Shown: positions 49,696 to 59,220 of the stretch, piece by piece
How the letters are laid out: every line of letters begins with the position of its first letter
Numbering within the stretch: position 1 is the first letter of the stretch
Source of the DNA: CAYOZN01 sp964408455
Lineage (GTDB): Bacteria; Planctomycetota; Phycisphaerae; UBA1845; UTPLA1
Direction of reading: 5' to 3'
DNA: 64,000 bases
Assembly (NCBI GenBank): GCA_964408455.1
Contig: CAYOZN010000002.1
Span: 1 to 64,000 of the forward strand
Made by a program: the position numbers and the translations under genes
The notes under the pieces: model-generated
The model's database searches: none
What the model was told of the DNA's origin: nothing
Seen by the model: only the letters and a program-made list of their open reading frames with translations

Positions 49696-51366
49696 CTATG
49701 AAACCGGTGCATACCTGCGGATGATCGTCTCCGCCGTCCGGATGCCGTCGGCCGCGGCCGACATGATGCCGCCGGCGTAACCCGCCCCTTCGCCCACGGG
49801 ATACAGCCCGGCGGCCGAGACGCTTTCCCGCGTGATGGCGTCGCGCACGATCCGCACCGGCGCGGAGGCCCGCGTCTCCGGCCCGGTCACCAGTCCCTCG
49901 ACGCCGGCGAAGCCGGGCAGCCGCCGGTCCAGATCCAAAAGTGCCCGCCGTATGGCATCAACCGCAAAGTCGGGCAGAATGTCGTGCATGTCGGTCCACG
50001 CCCCGCCCAGCGGATAGCTCGTCTCCAGTTTGCCGTCACTCAATCGCCCGGCGACCATGTCGGCCGCCCGCTGGGCCGGCACGCGATAGCTCTCGCCGGT
50101 CGTCACGTACGCCAGGCGCTCCCACTTTTCGCACCAGGCCAGGCCGGCGAGCGGATCGTCGTGAATCAACGACGTGGGCACCGTCAGCACAAGCCCGCTG
50201 TTGGCGAAGGGCAGCGAACGCGACACGCCGCTGGCGCCGTTCGTCGCGATCAGACCCGGCGATTCGTTGGTCGGCAGAATGATGCCGCCGGGGCACATGC
50301 AGAAGCTGTAAACATCGCCCAGTTCCGCGGCCGTGCCCTTGGAGACCAGGTGGTATTCCGAAGGCGGCAGCCGCCCGTGCCCGCACGAAGCGCCGTACTG
50401 CCAGCGATCCACCATCGACTGCGGATGCTCGACGCGTACGCCGATCTGAAACGGCTTGGCGGCGATCGCCACGCCGCGCTGCGCCAGCATGCGGATCGTG
50501 TCGCGCGCCGAGTGACCAACGCCCAGCAGCACCGGCCCGCAGGCGATCCACTCGTATGCATGCTGCGCGTTTGTCTCCTGCTGGTCGGTCCCGCCGCGCC
50601 GCGTCGGTCCGGTCACCACCAGGATGCGCGCCAGCCGCCCGTCGCGAATCTCCACATCGTCCAGCCGCGCGCCAAAGCGAACCTCACCGCCGCCTGCGAT
50701 GATGGACTCACGGATGCGCTTGCACAGCGTCGGTATGCGATCGCTGCCCAGGTGCGGCCGCGCGTCGATCAGAATGTCCCGGTCGCCGCCATGGTCGACG
50801 AATGCCTCCAGGATCTCGTGCATGTGCGGATCATTCACGCGCGTATAGAGCTTGCCGTCGCTGTAGGCCCCCGCGCCGCCCTCGCCGAAGAGCAGGTTGC
50901 TCTCCGCATCAAAGTCGTGCTGGCGGTAGAAGCGGTGCATGACGTCGCGATGGCGCGTCTTCACGCCCTGGCCGCGCTCCAGCACGATCGGCCGGTAGCC
51001 GCGGCGGGCCAGCCATAGTGCCGCGAACATGCCGGCGGGGCCGAATCCGACGACCACCGGCCGTTCCGCCAATGGCTCGGTTCCGGGCTCCAGCGGCGGG
51101 GCGGTCGCGAGGCTGATCGGTGCGACATCCTGGCGGTGCAGCCGGTGGAGGAGCCGCTGTTCGGCTCGTTCGCCGCCGGCGATGCCAACTTCGACGTTGT
51201 AAACCAGCGCGATCCGGTCCTTCTTGCGGGCGTCGATGGCGCGGCGGACGATGGCGAACTGGTGGATGTCGCCATCGGGGATGCGAAGGCGGCGCGCGGC
51301 CCGGGCGCGGAGAGATTCTTCGGGTTCGTCGAGACCAAGCGATAGATTGCGGACCAGCAACGTCAT
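49696..51366 (-). CDS. NAD(P)/FAD-dependent oxidoreductase (COG2509-type)
   Basis: 556 residues from the ATG at 51366; the frame is open upstream to 51576 without plausible protein. An N-terminal ~90-residue helical/ferredoxin-like domain (LSLGLDEPEESLRARAARRL; RRAIDARKKDRIALVYNVEV) precedes the FAD-binding Rossmann motif VVVGFGPAGMFAALWLARRG. Further on come FGEGGAGAYSDGKLYTRVND, LGVGHSARDTIRMLAQRGVA, FCMCPGGIILPTNESPGLIA and the closing LYPVGEGAGYAGGIMSAAAD with GIRTAETI. This is the family of large 'uncharacterised FAD-dependent dehydrogenases'; the substrate is unknown. It starts 42 bases from the rRNA methyltransferase start, on the same strand. Confidence 0.85.
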   Translation of the reverse strand: MTLLVRNLSLGLDEPEESLRARAARRLRIPDGDIHQFAIVRRAIDARKKDRIALVYNVEVGIAGGERAEQRLLHRLHRQDVAPISLATAPPLEPGTEPLAERPVVVGFGPAGMFAALWLARRGYRPIVLERGQGVKTRHRDVMHRFYRQHDFDAESNLLFGEGGAGAYSDGKLYTRVNDPHMHEILEAFVDHGGDRDILIDARPHLGSDRIPTLCKRIRESIIAGGGEVRFGARLDDVEIRDGRLARILVVTGPTRRGGTDQQETNAQHAYEWIACGPVLLGVGHSARDTIRMLAQRGVAIAAKPFQIGVRVEHPQSMVDRWQYGASCGHGRLPPSEYHLVSKGTAAELGDVYSFCMCPGGIILPTNESPGLIATNGASGVSRSLPFANSGLVLTVPTSLIHDDPLAGLAWCEKWERLAYVTTGESYRVPAQRAADMVAGRLSDGKLETSYPLGGAWTDMHDILPDFAVDAIRRALLDLDRRLPGFAGVEGLVTGPETRASAPVRIVRDAITRESVSAAGLYPVGEGAGYAGGIMSAAADGIRTAETIIRRYAPVS

Positions 51367-51643
51367 GGTCCGAATTCTAGTGCAGAACTCAATGCCCGGC
51401 ACCTGCGTGATCCGGCTTTGTGTGTCGCAACCACCGTCCGAGATGCTTCCTGGCCGCCTTGTCGATGCCGGTGGCAAAGGAAGTTCAATAATAAGACCGA
51501 CGCAACGTAGGACCAGGCTTAACATGAACGATGTCAAGCTGATGGCACGAATCCGAGATAATGAGGATAGTCTCACCTTCGACGGTGCCCAGTCACTCCG
51601 AAGGCATGATCAAGGGCCAATACTCAATACGGGAGAAAATGCT

Positions 51644-52690
51644 ATGTCAAGCGAGCGCCGATTCTATCGGGCGAAGGCGATACGGCTGGCCACCGGGCTG
51701 TTCGCATTTTGCGTGGTTGCGGCCTGCAGTTTCGACTTTTCGCTCGATGGAACGGCCGAAGTCGACTTGGAGTCGGATAATGCCGGCGAAAACGCCAACT
51801 CGGATGGCGATAACAACAACGGCGATGGCGTGCAAGTCGAATATTTGGAGCTTCTGGTGGCCGGATTACACAGTGAAAGTATCGTCCGATTTGATTCGAG
51901 CACTGGTGCTGTTCTGGGCACCATCGGCACAACCGAGCTGGCTTCGCCTCGCGGCATTCTGATGCTTGAAAGTGGCAACCTCTTGGTCGCCAACTCGGGG
52001 ACCGACTCAATCATCGAGATTGACGCCGATACCGGCAGCCTCGTGCGCACCGTGGCCAATTCCTCGTATATCGATCAGGGTAATCAGCTCGCGATCACGC
52101 CAGCTGGCCACGTGCTCGTGTCAAACGTGCCAAGCAGTGTTGGCGGCAGCCATGTTGCGCGATTTGACCTCGACTCTGGTGTACTGATTGATTTGATCGG
52201 CGATGGCCTTATGTTCAATCCCCAGGGAATTCTTCTCTCCACCAATGGCAACATTCTGGTTGCAAATGACGGCGCGCACGACAATATCCTTGAGTTTGAC
52301 GTCGATACCGGAGATCTCGTACGTGAATTCGTTCAGACAGGAACTGGAGGTATGGATGATCCGACCGGGATGACATGGGGTCCTAACGGCAGCCTGTTTG
52401 TCGCAAGCCTTTCATCAAACAGCATTCTCGAATTTGACGGAGCGACCGGGAATTTCATCGGTGTGTTTGCCAGCGGAACGGGTTTGGACCGACCGAGGCA
52501 GATAGAATTCGGGCCGGACGGTCATTTGTTTGTCGCCAACGACGGTTCCGATGTTGTATCGCGTTTCGATGGCGAGACCGGCACTTTCCTGTCCGTATTT
52601 GCTTCCGGCGGTGGCCTCGATTTGCCTAATGGCATGATGTTCCGCACGGGTGCGGCCAGTTCCGTCAACAAACTCCATGCGCGCGATTGA
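51644..52690 (+). CDS. beta-propeller (NHL/Vgb-like) lipoprotein
   Basis: 348 residues; ATG at 51644 with GGGAG eight bases upstream. The N-terminus has a lipobox (LFAFCVVAAC), so it is probably a lipoprotein; an acidic Asn/Asp linker (ESDNAGENANSDGDNNNGDG) follows. The rest is six or seven ~45-residue blades with the recurrent pattern 'P.GI......G.LLVA....S.I..FD..TG......' (PRGILMLESGNLLVANSGTD, GMTWGPNGSLFVASLSSNSI, IEFGPDGHLFVANDGSDVVS). Such propellers bind proteins or ligands; no catalytic residues are evident. It converges with the Smr gene, with 17 bases between the stops. Confidence 0.75.
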   Translation: MSSERRFYRAKAIRLATGLFAFCVVAACSFDFSLDGTAEVDLESDNAGENANSDGDNNNGDGVQVEYLELLVAGLHSESIVRFDSSTGAVLGTIGTTELASPRGILMLESGNLLVANSGTDSIIEIDADTGSLVRTVANSSYIDQGNQLAITPAGHVLVSNVPSSVGGSHVARFDLDSGVLIDLIGDGLMFNPQGILLSTNGNILVANDGAHDNILEFDVDTGDLVREFVQTGTGGMDDPTGMTWGPNGSLFVASLSSNSILEFDGATGNFIGVFASGTGLDRPRQIEFGPDGHLFVANDGSDVVSRFDGETGTFLSVFASGGGLDLPNGMMFRTGAASSVNKLHARD

Positions 52691-52707
52691 TTCATCGTTC
52701 CGTGCCG

Positions 52708-53073
52708 CTAATCCTGCCCGCGAAGTAGCACAATCGAGATCCCTGCGTTATTTGACGTAATATCATGATCGCGCGCCAATTCCGGCGCAGCGTCGATCAA
52801 CGGGCGAATCGACTCATCCAGGATGTCCCATCGGTCACCTGGGACAAAGGCATCAACTTTGCCTTCTTTCTTTCGCTTGCGCAGCGAGGCCAACACGGCA
52901 CTTTTGATCGCCCCGCCGACGCCTGTCGAACCGTAGCCGTGGATGATCTTCATCACGCGGATTCCACGCCGCCGCGCGTCGTTGATCGCATCATTCAGCC
53001 GTTTGCGCGCGACATCCACCGTCGGCTTGTCGCTCTTCAGGTCGATCTTGAGAATGCCCGCCATGCGGTACAT
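52708..53073 (-). CDS. Smr-domain protein
   Basis: 121 residues from the ATG at 53073 (MYRMAGILKID); the start three codons on is equally likely. The Smr pattern is visible: ILKIDLKSDKPTVDVARKRL (the usual 'LDLHG...EA...L' is altered, with the HG lost), NDAINDARRRGIRVMKIIHG followed by YGSTGVGGAIKSAVLASLRK (core 'I.IIHG.G.G.L...V...L'). Stand-alone Smr domains are nicking endonucleases of DNA or RNA. The C-terminal ~50 residues are helical and unassigned. Loss of the first-strand His suggests reduced or changed activity. No operon partner. Confidence 0.75.
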   Translation of the reverse strand: MYRMAGILKIDLKSDKPTVDVARKRLNDAINDARRRGIRVMKIIHGYGSTGVGGAIKSAVLASLRKRKKEGKVDAFVPGDRWDILDESIRPLIDAAPELARDHDITSNNAGISIVLLRGQD

Positions 53074-53295
53074 CAGGATGGCGGAAGCACCCTGAGAGTG
53101 CAAGGCCGTCGCGGGGAGGGGGCCTGGATCGCCGCTGACCGGCTCGCGCCGCGCCGCATTCGCATGCCGTTGCAGCTAATGTGCGAAGTGTGACCCTATA
53201 TCGCCTTGCAAAATCCAGCGCCACTTGCTGTGTGAACGAGGCCACGGACTCCCGTCCGGGGTTCTGATTTGCCGCGCTGGATCGTGCAAGCTGAT

Positions 53296-53730
53296 TTAGT
53301 TCGGCCCGTTGATGTATTCGTGAAGATAGCGCAGCGACTCTTCCGTGTCCTCCAGCTCCCGCGCGAGGATGTCGCCGCTGGAGATGATGCCGACCAGTCG
53401 GCCGTCTTCGATGACAGGCACGTGTCGCATGCGATGCTTCGTCATGGCCGACCGACAGGCCGCCAGCGTCGTATCCGGCGTGCAGCAGGTTACGCGCTCC
53501 GTCATCACGTCGGACACCAGCGTGTGATTCGGATCGCGCTGCTCCGCCACGATCCGGTTCATCAGGTCGCGCTCGGTGAAGATGCCGGCGATGTTTCCCT
53601 CGCGCATGACAAGAACGGAACCGATGTGCCGGGCGTGCATGAGCTGCGCGGCCTCGTAGGCGCTCTTGCGAAAATCAATGGTGCAGACGTCGGTGCCCTT
53701 GATGTTCAGAATGTCAATTACGCGCGACAT
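53296..53730 (-). CDS. CBS-domain pair protein
   Basis: 144 residues containing two CBS domains and little else: ~8-60 (VCTIDFRKSAYEAAQLMHAR, HIGSVLVMREGNIAGIFTER with DLMNRIV) and ~70-128 (VMTERVTCCTPDTTLAACRS, HRMRHVPVIEDGRLVGIISS with GDILAREL). The paired domains form a Bateman module that binds adenosine nucleotides and regulates a partner protein. The partner is unknown; the FHA-histidine kinase gene further along is too far away for an operon to be clear. Confidence 0.88.
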   Translation of the reverse strand: MSRVIDILNIKGTDVCTIDFRKSAYEAAQLMHARHIGSVLVMREGNIAGIFTERDLMNRIVAEQRDPNHTLVSDVMTERVTCCTPDTTLAACRSAMTKHRMRHVPVIEDGRLVGIISSGDILARELEDTEESLRYLHEYINGPN

Positions 53731-54016
53731 GGTGCAATCTCGCTCGTCGCCGGGGGCCTGCCCCGGACGGGCCTCGTGGTCTATTGAAAACGACCGGCGA
53801 TAAAGAGAAGTGAATCCGCGAATCCCCTGCCTGCCGGATTCGCCTCCGTAGGCCGTTCGCCATCCAGATTGAATTGTATAAAGCCTGCGCGCCGCTTGGC
53901 CAGAAAAAAACTGTTCACTTTCGCGCCGTGTCGTTTTCGGCCTTCACGGATCGCAGTTTTTCCCGGGAACGGGCCTTATGTGAAATTCTTCACGATCGCG
54001 CCATGCCGTTCCCGTG

Positions 54017-55690
54017 TCATGCGCCCGCCGGACCGTGTGTCGCGGCGCTGTCCACCGTCGTGCCCGGCGGAATCGATGGCAGCACCACGCGAATGAGGGT
54101 GCCCTCGCCCGTGACTGATTTCAGAGAAATGCGCCCCTGGTGCTCTTCCACGATCTTCTTCGCGACCGGCAAGCCCAGCCCGGTGCCGCCGTGCCCCTTG
54201 GTGGAAAAGAAGGGATCGAAGATGCGCTCGCGCTCGTCCTCGGGAATGCCGTCGCCATTGTCGCCGACCGTGAGCACCGCTTCTTCCCGGTCGGCGTCGT
54301 ATTTCAGCTTGACGGTAACCACGCCGGTCGTCGGCGCGACGGCGTCGATGGCATTGGCAACGATGTTGAGCACCGCCTGGTGGATGCCGTGCTCGTCGAG
54401 GTGCATCGCGGGCATGTGTTCGTCCAGATCGGTCTTGAGCATGGCCCCCTTGTCGTCGGCACGGGCGCGGGCAAGCTTCAGCACGTCCTCTACCAGCGAG
54501 AGGAGCTGTACCGGGGCGCGGCGCGGCTCGCGCCGTTTCGCAAACGCAAGCATGTTCATCGTCAGCGCAAAGATGTTCTCCAGGTTGCGCCGCATGATCT
54601 CCCAGCCCTGCTCGACCGTGTCGAGCTTCTGGCCCTTGAGCCCCATCTCCACGACTTCCGAGCCCCCCTTGAGCCCCTGAAGGATGTTCTTGATCGAGTG
54701 GGACAGCGCCGCCACCGTCTCGCCCGCCGCCGCCAGACGCTCGGTCCGCATGCGCTCGTTGAGCAGCCGGGCATTCTCGATGGCCATGCCCGCCATCCGG
54801 CCGATCGCCGCCACCAGCCGGAGCTGCTCCTCGGTATAGATGTGCTTGGACATCTCGCAGTCGACGTAGATGACGCCCAGCGCATCCTCGTGGGCCGACA
54901 GCGGCACGCAAATCACCGAGCGCAGGCCGATCGCCGCCAGCCCCCTGCCGCCCGGTTCGCGAAACCGCTCGTCGCTGAGCGCGTTCGAGCAGAGGATGCC
55001 CTCGCGCCGGTCCAGCACGTGATCGACGATCCGACGGCTGGCCCGCATCTTGTCGCTGGTTTCGTCCGGGGCGCGAATGGCCTCCGTTTCGAAATGGCCC
55101 GTCCGCTCATTTCGCAGCAGAATGAATCCGCGGTCGGCCGGCACTTCTTCAAACACGAGGTCCAGCAGCTGCCGCACCAGCGCCTCCGGCTTGAGCGCCG
55201 ATCCGACGGCATCCAGCAGGGCAGAGATGACGCGCCACGTACGCACTGCCTCCGCTGCAACAGGTGTCGCAAGGATCATGCTGTCGTCGCCGCTGCCCAC
55301 TGCACCCAGAATGGAAGGATCGCTCCCGATGCTGGTCTCCAGATCCAACCGCGTACCGCTGATGCTGGCCGGCACGCGCATCGGCGTCTCGCCCGCCGTC
55401 TCGCTCGAATCCCACACCATCACCGTGCCGCCGGTGCGAATCTTGTCCCCGTCCTTCAGTCGCGTGGGCCGCTCCAGGCGGCGATCGTTGAGATACGTGC
55501 CATTCGCGCTGCGCAGATCGTCCACCTGCCAGCCCCGGCCGTGCGGCCGGATCTCGGCATGCCGCCGCGACACCGTGTAGTCGGTCAGCGGCGTGGCGGT
55601 GCTGGCGCGGCCGATGAGAAACGGCTTACCCTCCACCATGTGGAAGCGCTGGCCCTTGTCGGGGCCCTGTAAAACAATCAACGTGGGCAA
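54017..55690 (-). CDS. FHA-GAF sensor histidine kinase
   Basis: 557 residues, no membrane segment. An FHA domain (~1-95; FLIGRASTATPLTDYTVSRR followed by HAEI, DDLRSANGTYLNDRRLERP) binds phosphothreonine peptides. A GAF domain (~140-300; LLDLVFEEVPADRGFILLRN, VICVPLSAHEDALGVIYVDC) senses a small molecule. A histidine-kinase core follows: AALSHSIKNILQGLKGGSEV (phospho-acceptor His, ~335), LNIVANAIDAVAPTTG (N box), LTVGDNGDGIPEDERERIFD (G1), PFFSTKGHGGTGLGLPVAKK (F and G2). All boxes are intact, so it should autophosphorylate. FHA suggests cross-talk with Ser/Thr kinases. No response regulator is adjacent. Confidence 0.9.
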   Translation of the reverse strand: MPTLIVLQGPDKGQRFHMVEGKPFLIGRASTATPLTDYTVSRRHAEIRPHGRGWQVDDLRSANGTYLNDRRLERPTRLKDGDKIRTGGTVMVWDSSETAGETPMRVPASISGTRLDLETSIGSDPSILGAVGSGDDSMILATPVAAEAVRTWRVISALLDAVGSALKPEALVRQLLDLVFEEVPADRGFILLRNERTGHFETEAIRAPDETSDKMRASRRIVDHVLDRREGILCSNALSDERFREPGGRGLAAIGLRSVICVPLSAHEDALGVIYVDCEMSKHIYTEEQLRLVAAIGRMAGMAIENARLLNERMRTERLAAAGETVAALSHSIKNILQGLKGGSEVVEMGLKGQKLDTVEQGWEIMRRNLENIFALTMNMLAFAKRREPRRAPVQLLSLVEDVLKLARARADDKGAMLKTDLDEHMPAMHLDEHGIHQAVLNIVANAIDAVAPTTGVVTVKLKYDADREEAVLTVGDNGDGIPEDERERIFDPFFSTKGHGGTGLGLPVAKKIVEEHQGRISLKSVTGEGTLIRVVLPSIPPGTTVDSAATHGPAGA

Positions 55691-56195
55691 TGCAGTTCCT
55701 TCAGGAGCAGGACCAGAGCGGCCCCGTGTCTTCGATTGTCGGCATTCGGCCGGGGTTCATTGACGATCTAAAATCGTGCCGGCAACTTAACGCCGCCTCT
55801 TAACGCGGCAGCCGACCTCGACCATGTGCGATCGCAGGGATTGCTCGGGCATTCGATGGCTACTAAGGACCGCCCATGCCGCGCCCCGGGCAACGACGAA
55901 CCTTTGCGATCTCGTCGTCCGAGACACAGCCCGGCCTGTTCAACGCAGATGAATGCCTGATAAAAGTTTAGGTATCGTGGCGCTCAGCGTCAAACCAGCA
56001 ACGGTTCTCCGCGTGACGAGAGCATCACGGACGTCTTTCTGCTTGCGACGGCCGTGGCGTTGCAATAGCATCGCTCTGGGCGTATCGGTCTCGCCAGCCA
56101 CCGTGTCGCGTTGATTCTCGGTCTTCATCTGGATGCCGGGCGGCGCCGGGCGGGGCGCTCACTCGGTGGAATGCCGTTGGGAGCAACCAGCAATC
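55691..56195. other. divergent intergenic region of ~500 bases
   Basis: It lies between the kinase (minus) and a small gene (plus). CTTAACGCCGCC and CTTAACGCGGC occur as a near-direct repeat at 55795-55815, close upstream of the kinase. Short open frames have random composition. No RNA or terminator could be supported. Confidence 0.4.
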
Positions 56196-56606
56196 ATGCC
56201 TCGCATCTCGGATGAGCAAATCACTCAGCTGCGCAAGGCGATCGCAGAACACGACTACCTCCACCGCATCCTCCGTCGCATAGAGCAACTTCAGCGCGTG
56301 GTCTTCCATGCCGATTCGCTCGATTGGAAGTTTGTCCGGGCCTCGGCCGAGGAAATTCTCATCGCCGATGTCGTCACGCGGCACAACGGCAACATCGACG
56401 GCGTCTATTTTGCTTTGCGCAAGGTGGAGGATGGCGGTCGCGACTGGCGCTCCGCCATCGACGAGTACGCGTCCTATATTCACAACTACTACACCACGCC
56501 GTTGGGCGTCATTCTTCGCAAGGACCTGTTCGGCGAGGCTGCCCACTTCGTCACACCTGCCGCCGGTCCCCTCTCTCCCCTGTACGAGGCATCCCGTGGG
56601 CGCTAG
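56196..56606 (+). CDS. small soluble protein of unknown function
   Basis: 136 residues from the ATG at 56196 (GGGAG lies 14-18 bases upstream, a weak site). I do not recognise the family. It is soluble and mixed alpha/beta: helix ITQLRKAIAEHDYLHRILRR, then SLDWKFVRASAEEILIADVV, VYFALRKVEDGGRDWRSAID and EYASYIHNYYTTPLGVILRK. Tyr and His are conspicuous in the C-terminal half, but no catalytic pattern is clear. It ends 75 bases before the ABC ATPase start on the same strand and could be co-transcribed with it. Confidence 0.55.
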   Translation: MPRISDEQITQLRKAIAEHDYLHRILRRIEQLQRVVFHADSLDWKFVRASAEEILIADVVTRHNGNIDGVYFALRKVEDGGRDWRSAIDEYASYIHNYYTTPLGVILRKDLFGEAAHFVTPAAGPLSPLYEASRGR

Positions 56607-56681
56607 CGTTGCCCCTGGCCGCCGATCTGGATTAACGTATCCTCTCGACGCTACGCGATGTCACCGTTCGGCCAAATCCCC

Positions 56682-57575
56682 ATGATCAAGGCGCAACACC
56701 TGCGAAAGTCCTACGGCGCCTTGCTGGCAGTGGATGACGTGTCATTCGACATCGCCCCCGGCGAAACCTTCGGCCTGCTGGGGCCGAACGGCGCCGGCAA
56801 GTCCACCACGATAAACATGCTGGTCGGTGCCATCGGCTGCGATGCAGGCGAAGTCCAGATCGCCGGACAGCGCGATCCCACCCGGCCCGGAGTTCGACGG
56901 CGGGTCGGTGTTGCCCCGCAGAAACTCTCCCTGTACGAAGACCTGACGGGCGAGGAGAACCTCCGCTTCTTCGCCAGCCTCTATCGGCTCGACCGGCGCA
57001 CCATGCGCGAGCGAATCGACCGCGCCATTGCTCTGGCCGGCCTCGAAGACAAGAGATTGAAACCGGTGAAAACCTATTCCGGCGGCATGCAGCGCCGGCT
57101 GAACCTGGCCGTCGCCCTCATCCACGATCCAGTCGTCCTGCTGCTGGATGAGCCCACCGTGGGCGTCGATCCGCAGTCGCGAAATCACCTCTTCGAGAGC
57201 ATCGAAGCGCTCAAGCGCGAGGGCGTGACCATCCTCTACACGACGCATTACATGGAAGAGGCTCAGCGACTGTGCGATCGCGTCGCCATCATGGACAACG
57301 GCCGGATTCTCGACGTCGACACGGTGCCGGCTCTCATCCAGCGGCACGGCGGCCGGGCCGTGGTCAAAGCCGAGCTGGAGCGCCCGCCCGAAGACGGCGA
57401 GCCGCTGCCCGGCACGCTGGACGGCACGCGGCTTCGCTTCGAAAGCGACCAGCCATTTGACGATCTTGCAAAGTTGTCGGGCCGCGGCCTGAAGTTTCAG
57501 CACGTGAACGTAGACCGGCCCGATCTGGAATCGGTCTTTCTCGCACTGACCGGCAGGAGGCTGCGCGACGAATGA
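56682..57575 (+). CDS. ABC-2 type exporter, ATP-binding subunit
   Basis: 297 residues from the ATG at 56682, the usual position before 'IKAQHLRKSYG'; an ATG at 56658 adds eight residues. All nucleotide-binding motifs are intact: Walker A GPNGAGKSTT (~37-46), Q-loop VAPQKLSLYEDLTG, signature YSGGMQRRLNLAVAL, Walker B VVLLLDEPTVGVD and H-loop YTTHYMEEAQRLCDRVAIMD. The C-terminal ~70 residues are the extra domain common in the DrrA/NatA group. It pairs with the permease gene, which overlaps its stop by four bases. The pair probably exports a drug, lipid or polysaccharide precursor, or sodium ions; the substrate is not evident. Confidence 0.93.
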   Translation: MIKAQHLRKSYGALLAVDDVSFDIAPGETFGLLGPNGAGKSTTINMLVGAIGCDAGEVQIAGQRDPTRPGVRRRVGVAPQKLSLYEDLTGEENLRFFASLYRLDRRTMRERIDRAIALAGLEDKRLKPVKTYSGGMQRRLNLAVALIHDPVVLLLDEPTVGVDPQSRNHLFESIEALKREGVTILYTTHYMEEAQRLCDRVAIMDNGRILDVDTVPALIQRHGGRAVVKAELERPPEDGEPLPGTLDGTRLRFESDQPFDDLAKLSGRGLKFQHVNVDRPDLESVFLALTGRRLRDE

Positions 57576-58894
57576 GCGTGCTCTTCTCCATGGCGGTGAA
57601 GGACCTTCGTCTGCTGCTCCGCGACAAGCTGGGCATGTTTTTTATCCTCGTCTTTCCGCTGCTCATGGGCCTGCTCTTCGGCATGATCGGCGGCTCGATT
57701 GGCGAGGGCGGCGGCGAGAACGCCCTGGGCATCGCCGTCTTTGACGACGACGGTTCGGAGCTGTCGAAGCTGTTCGTGAACAAGCTCGATGCGGTGGATG
57801 CGGTCGATGTGCGCCGCCTCGAGCGCGGCCAAGCGCAGCGCCAGGTGCGGCAGGGCCGGCTGCTCGGCACCTTGGACATCCCGAAGGAATTCGGACGCAC
57901 CGCTGGACTCTTCTGGATGGAGGGGCCCTCGCTGGTGCTCGGCGTCGATCCTTCTCGAAAGGCCGAGGCGGCCATCCTACAGGGCAGCATCATGCAGGCC
58001 ATGGGCGAGCTGGCGGCCCACCGCTTCACCGACATCGACGGCATGCGCAGCTCGCTGGCGGGGCTGACCGTCGATCTGATGAACGACGACAGCCTCTCGC
58101 CCGCACAGCGGACGTTTTTGCGCGGGTTGTTCGGCACGATCGATACCTTTCTCGGCAATCTCAAGGCGCAGACGGACAGCGCCCCCGACGGTGCGGACGC
58201 CGCGGCGCCGTCGATGCAACTCGCCAACGTGGAAACGGTGGATATCACGGCCCGCGTCGCCGCCGATCCCAATGATCCGCAAAACCTCATCCGTCGCATC
58301 AAGTCGAAGTGGGACCTGAGCTTTCCCGCGGCCATTCTCTGGGGCGTCATGGGCTGCGTGGCCGGCTTCGCCGTATCAATCGCCCGCGAGCGCACCGCTG
58401 GCACGTTTTACCGATTGCAGATCGCGCCCGTTTCACGCATGCAGGTGCTGTTGGGCAAGGGGCTGGCGTGCTTTCTGGCGGTGCTCGGCGTGGTCACGCT
58501 GCTGATGGTCATCGGTCTGGCACTGGGCATTCAGCTCGCCAGTCCTGCTTTGCTGGTGTTCGCGGCGGTGAGCCTGGCGTTCGGCTTCGTGGGGTTGATG
58601 ATGTTGATGGCCGTGCTGGGCCGCAGCGAGCAGGCCGTGGCCGGGGCGGGCTGGGCCATCATCGTGACCATGTGCATGTTCGGCGGCGGGATGATTCCGC
58701 TGCTCTTCATGCCGAAGTGGATCGTGCCGATCAGTAATTTCAGTCCGGTGAAATGGGGCATCCTGGCCCTGGAGGGGGCCATCTGGCGCGATTTCACACT
58801 CTCGGAAATGCTGCTGCCGTGCGGCATCCTGCTGGCGGTGGGTACCGGCGGATTTGCACTGGGGACGGCGATACTATCGCGAGAGTCCGCTTGA
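57572..58894 (+). CDS. ABC-2 type exporter, permease subunit
   Basis: 440 residues, start overlapping the ATPase stop (ATGA). The layout is that of ABC-2 permeases with a large external loop: an N-terminal helix (KLGMFFILVFPLLMGLLFGM, ~18-38), ~220 extracytoplasmic residues (~40-260) and about five C-terminal membrane helices from ~255 (FPAAILWGVMGCVAGFAVSI; LLGKGLACFLAVLGVVTLLM; LVFAAVSLAFGFVGLMMLMA; GWAIIVTMCMFGGGMIPLLF; LLPCGILLAVGTGGFALGTA). The amphipathic motif SIARERTAGTFYRLQIAPVS lies before the third. It forms the membrane channel of the exporter with the preceding ATPase. Confidence 0.9.
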   Translation: MSVLFSMAVKDLRLLLRDKLGMFFILVFPLLMGLLFGMIGGSIGEGGGENALGIAVFDDDGSELSKLFVNKLDAVDAVDVRRLERGQAQRQVRQGRLLGTLDIPKEFGRTAGLFWMEGPSLVLGVDPSRKAEAAILQGSIMQAMGELAAHRFTDIDGMRSSLAGLTVDLMNDDSLSPAQRTFLRGLFGTIDTFLGNLKAQTDSAPDGADAAAPSMQLANVETVDITARVAADPNDPQNLIRRIKSKWDLSFPAAILWGVMGCVAGFAVSIARERTAGTFYRLQIAPVSRMQVLLGKGLACFLAVLGVVTLLMVIGLALGIQLASPALLVFAAVSLAFGFVGLMMLMAVLGRSEQAVAGAGWAIIVTMCMFGGGMIPLLFMPKWIVPISNFSPVKWGILALEGAIWRDFTLSEMLLPCGILLAVGTGGFALGTAILSRESA

Positions 58895-58965
58895 AAAGGC
58901 CTGTATAATATAACTAATGGTTGACGGAGCAATTCGCTACCGGCCAGATTCGCAGGAGAGTTGAC

Positions 58966-59220
58966 TTGACACTCAGCATCAGGATCAGCGGCGACATGGA
59001 ATCTCGTCTGCTGGAACAGGCCAGAGCCGCTGGAAAGAACATTGAAAGCTATGTGGCTGACCTGCTTCAGGAACACGCCAGCCGCGGAATTGAAGATGTG
59101 CGCGAACTGGAGGCGGATGAGTGGGACCGGGCACTTGACGAATGGGTAAACATGCACCCAAACCCGGAGGTGCTCATTGACGACAGTCGTGAGTCGATCT
59201 ATGGCGAGCGGGGCCTATGA
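58966..59220 (+). CDS. antitoxin of a VapBC-like pair
   Basis: 84 residues from a TTG at 58966, which has AGGAGAG five bases upstream; a longer in-frame TTG at 58921 lacks such a site. The start region (LTLSIRISGDMESRLLEQAR, then AAGKNIESYVADLLQEHASR) looks like a ribbon-helix-helix strand and two helices, and the acidic tail (IEDVRELEADEWDRALDEWV) would bind the toxin. The stop overlaps the PIN-domain gene by four bases. Antitoxins of this kind neutralise the toxin and repress the operon. Family name uncertain (CopG/RHH-like). Confidence 0.7.
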   Translation: MTLSIRISGDMESRLLEQARAAGKNIESYVADLLQEHASRGIEDVRELEADEWDRALDEWVNMHPNPEVLIDDSRESIYGERGL

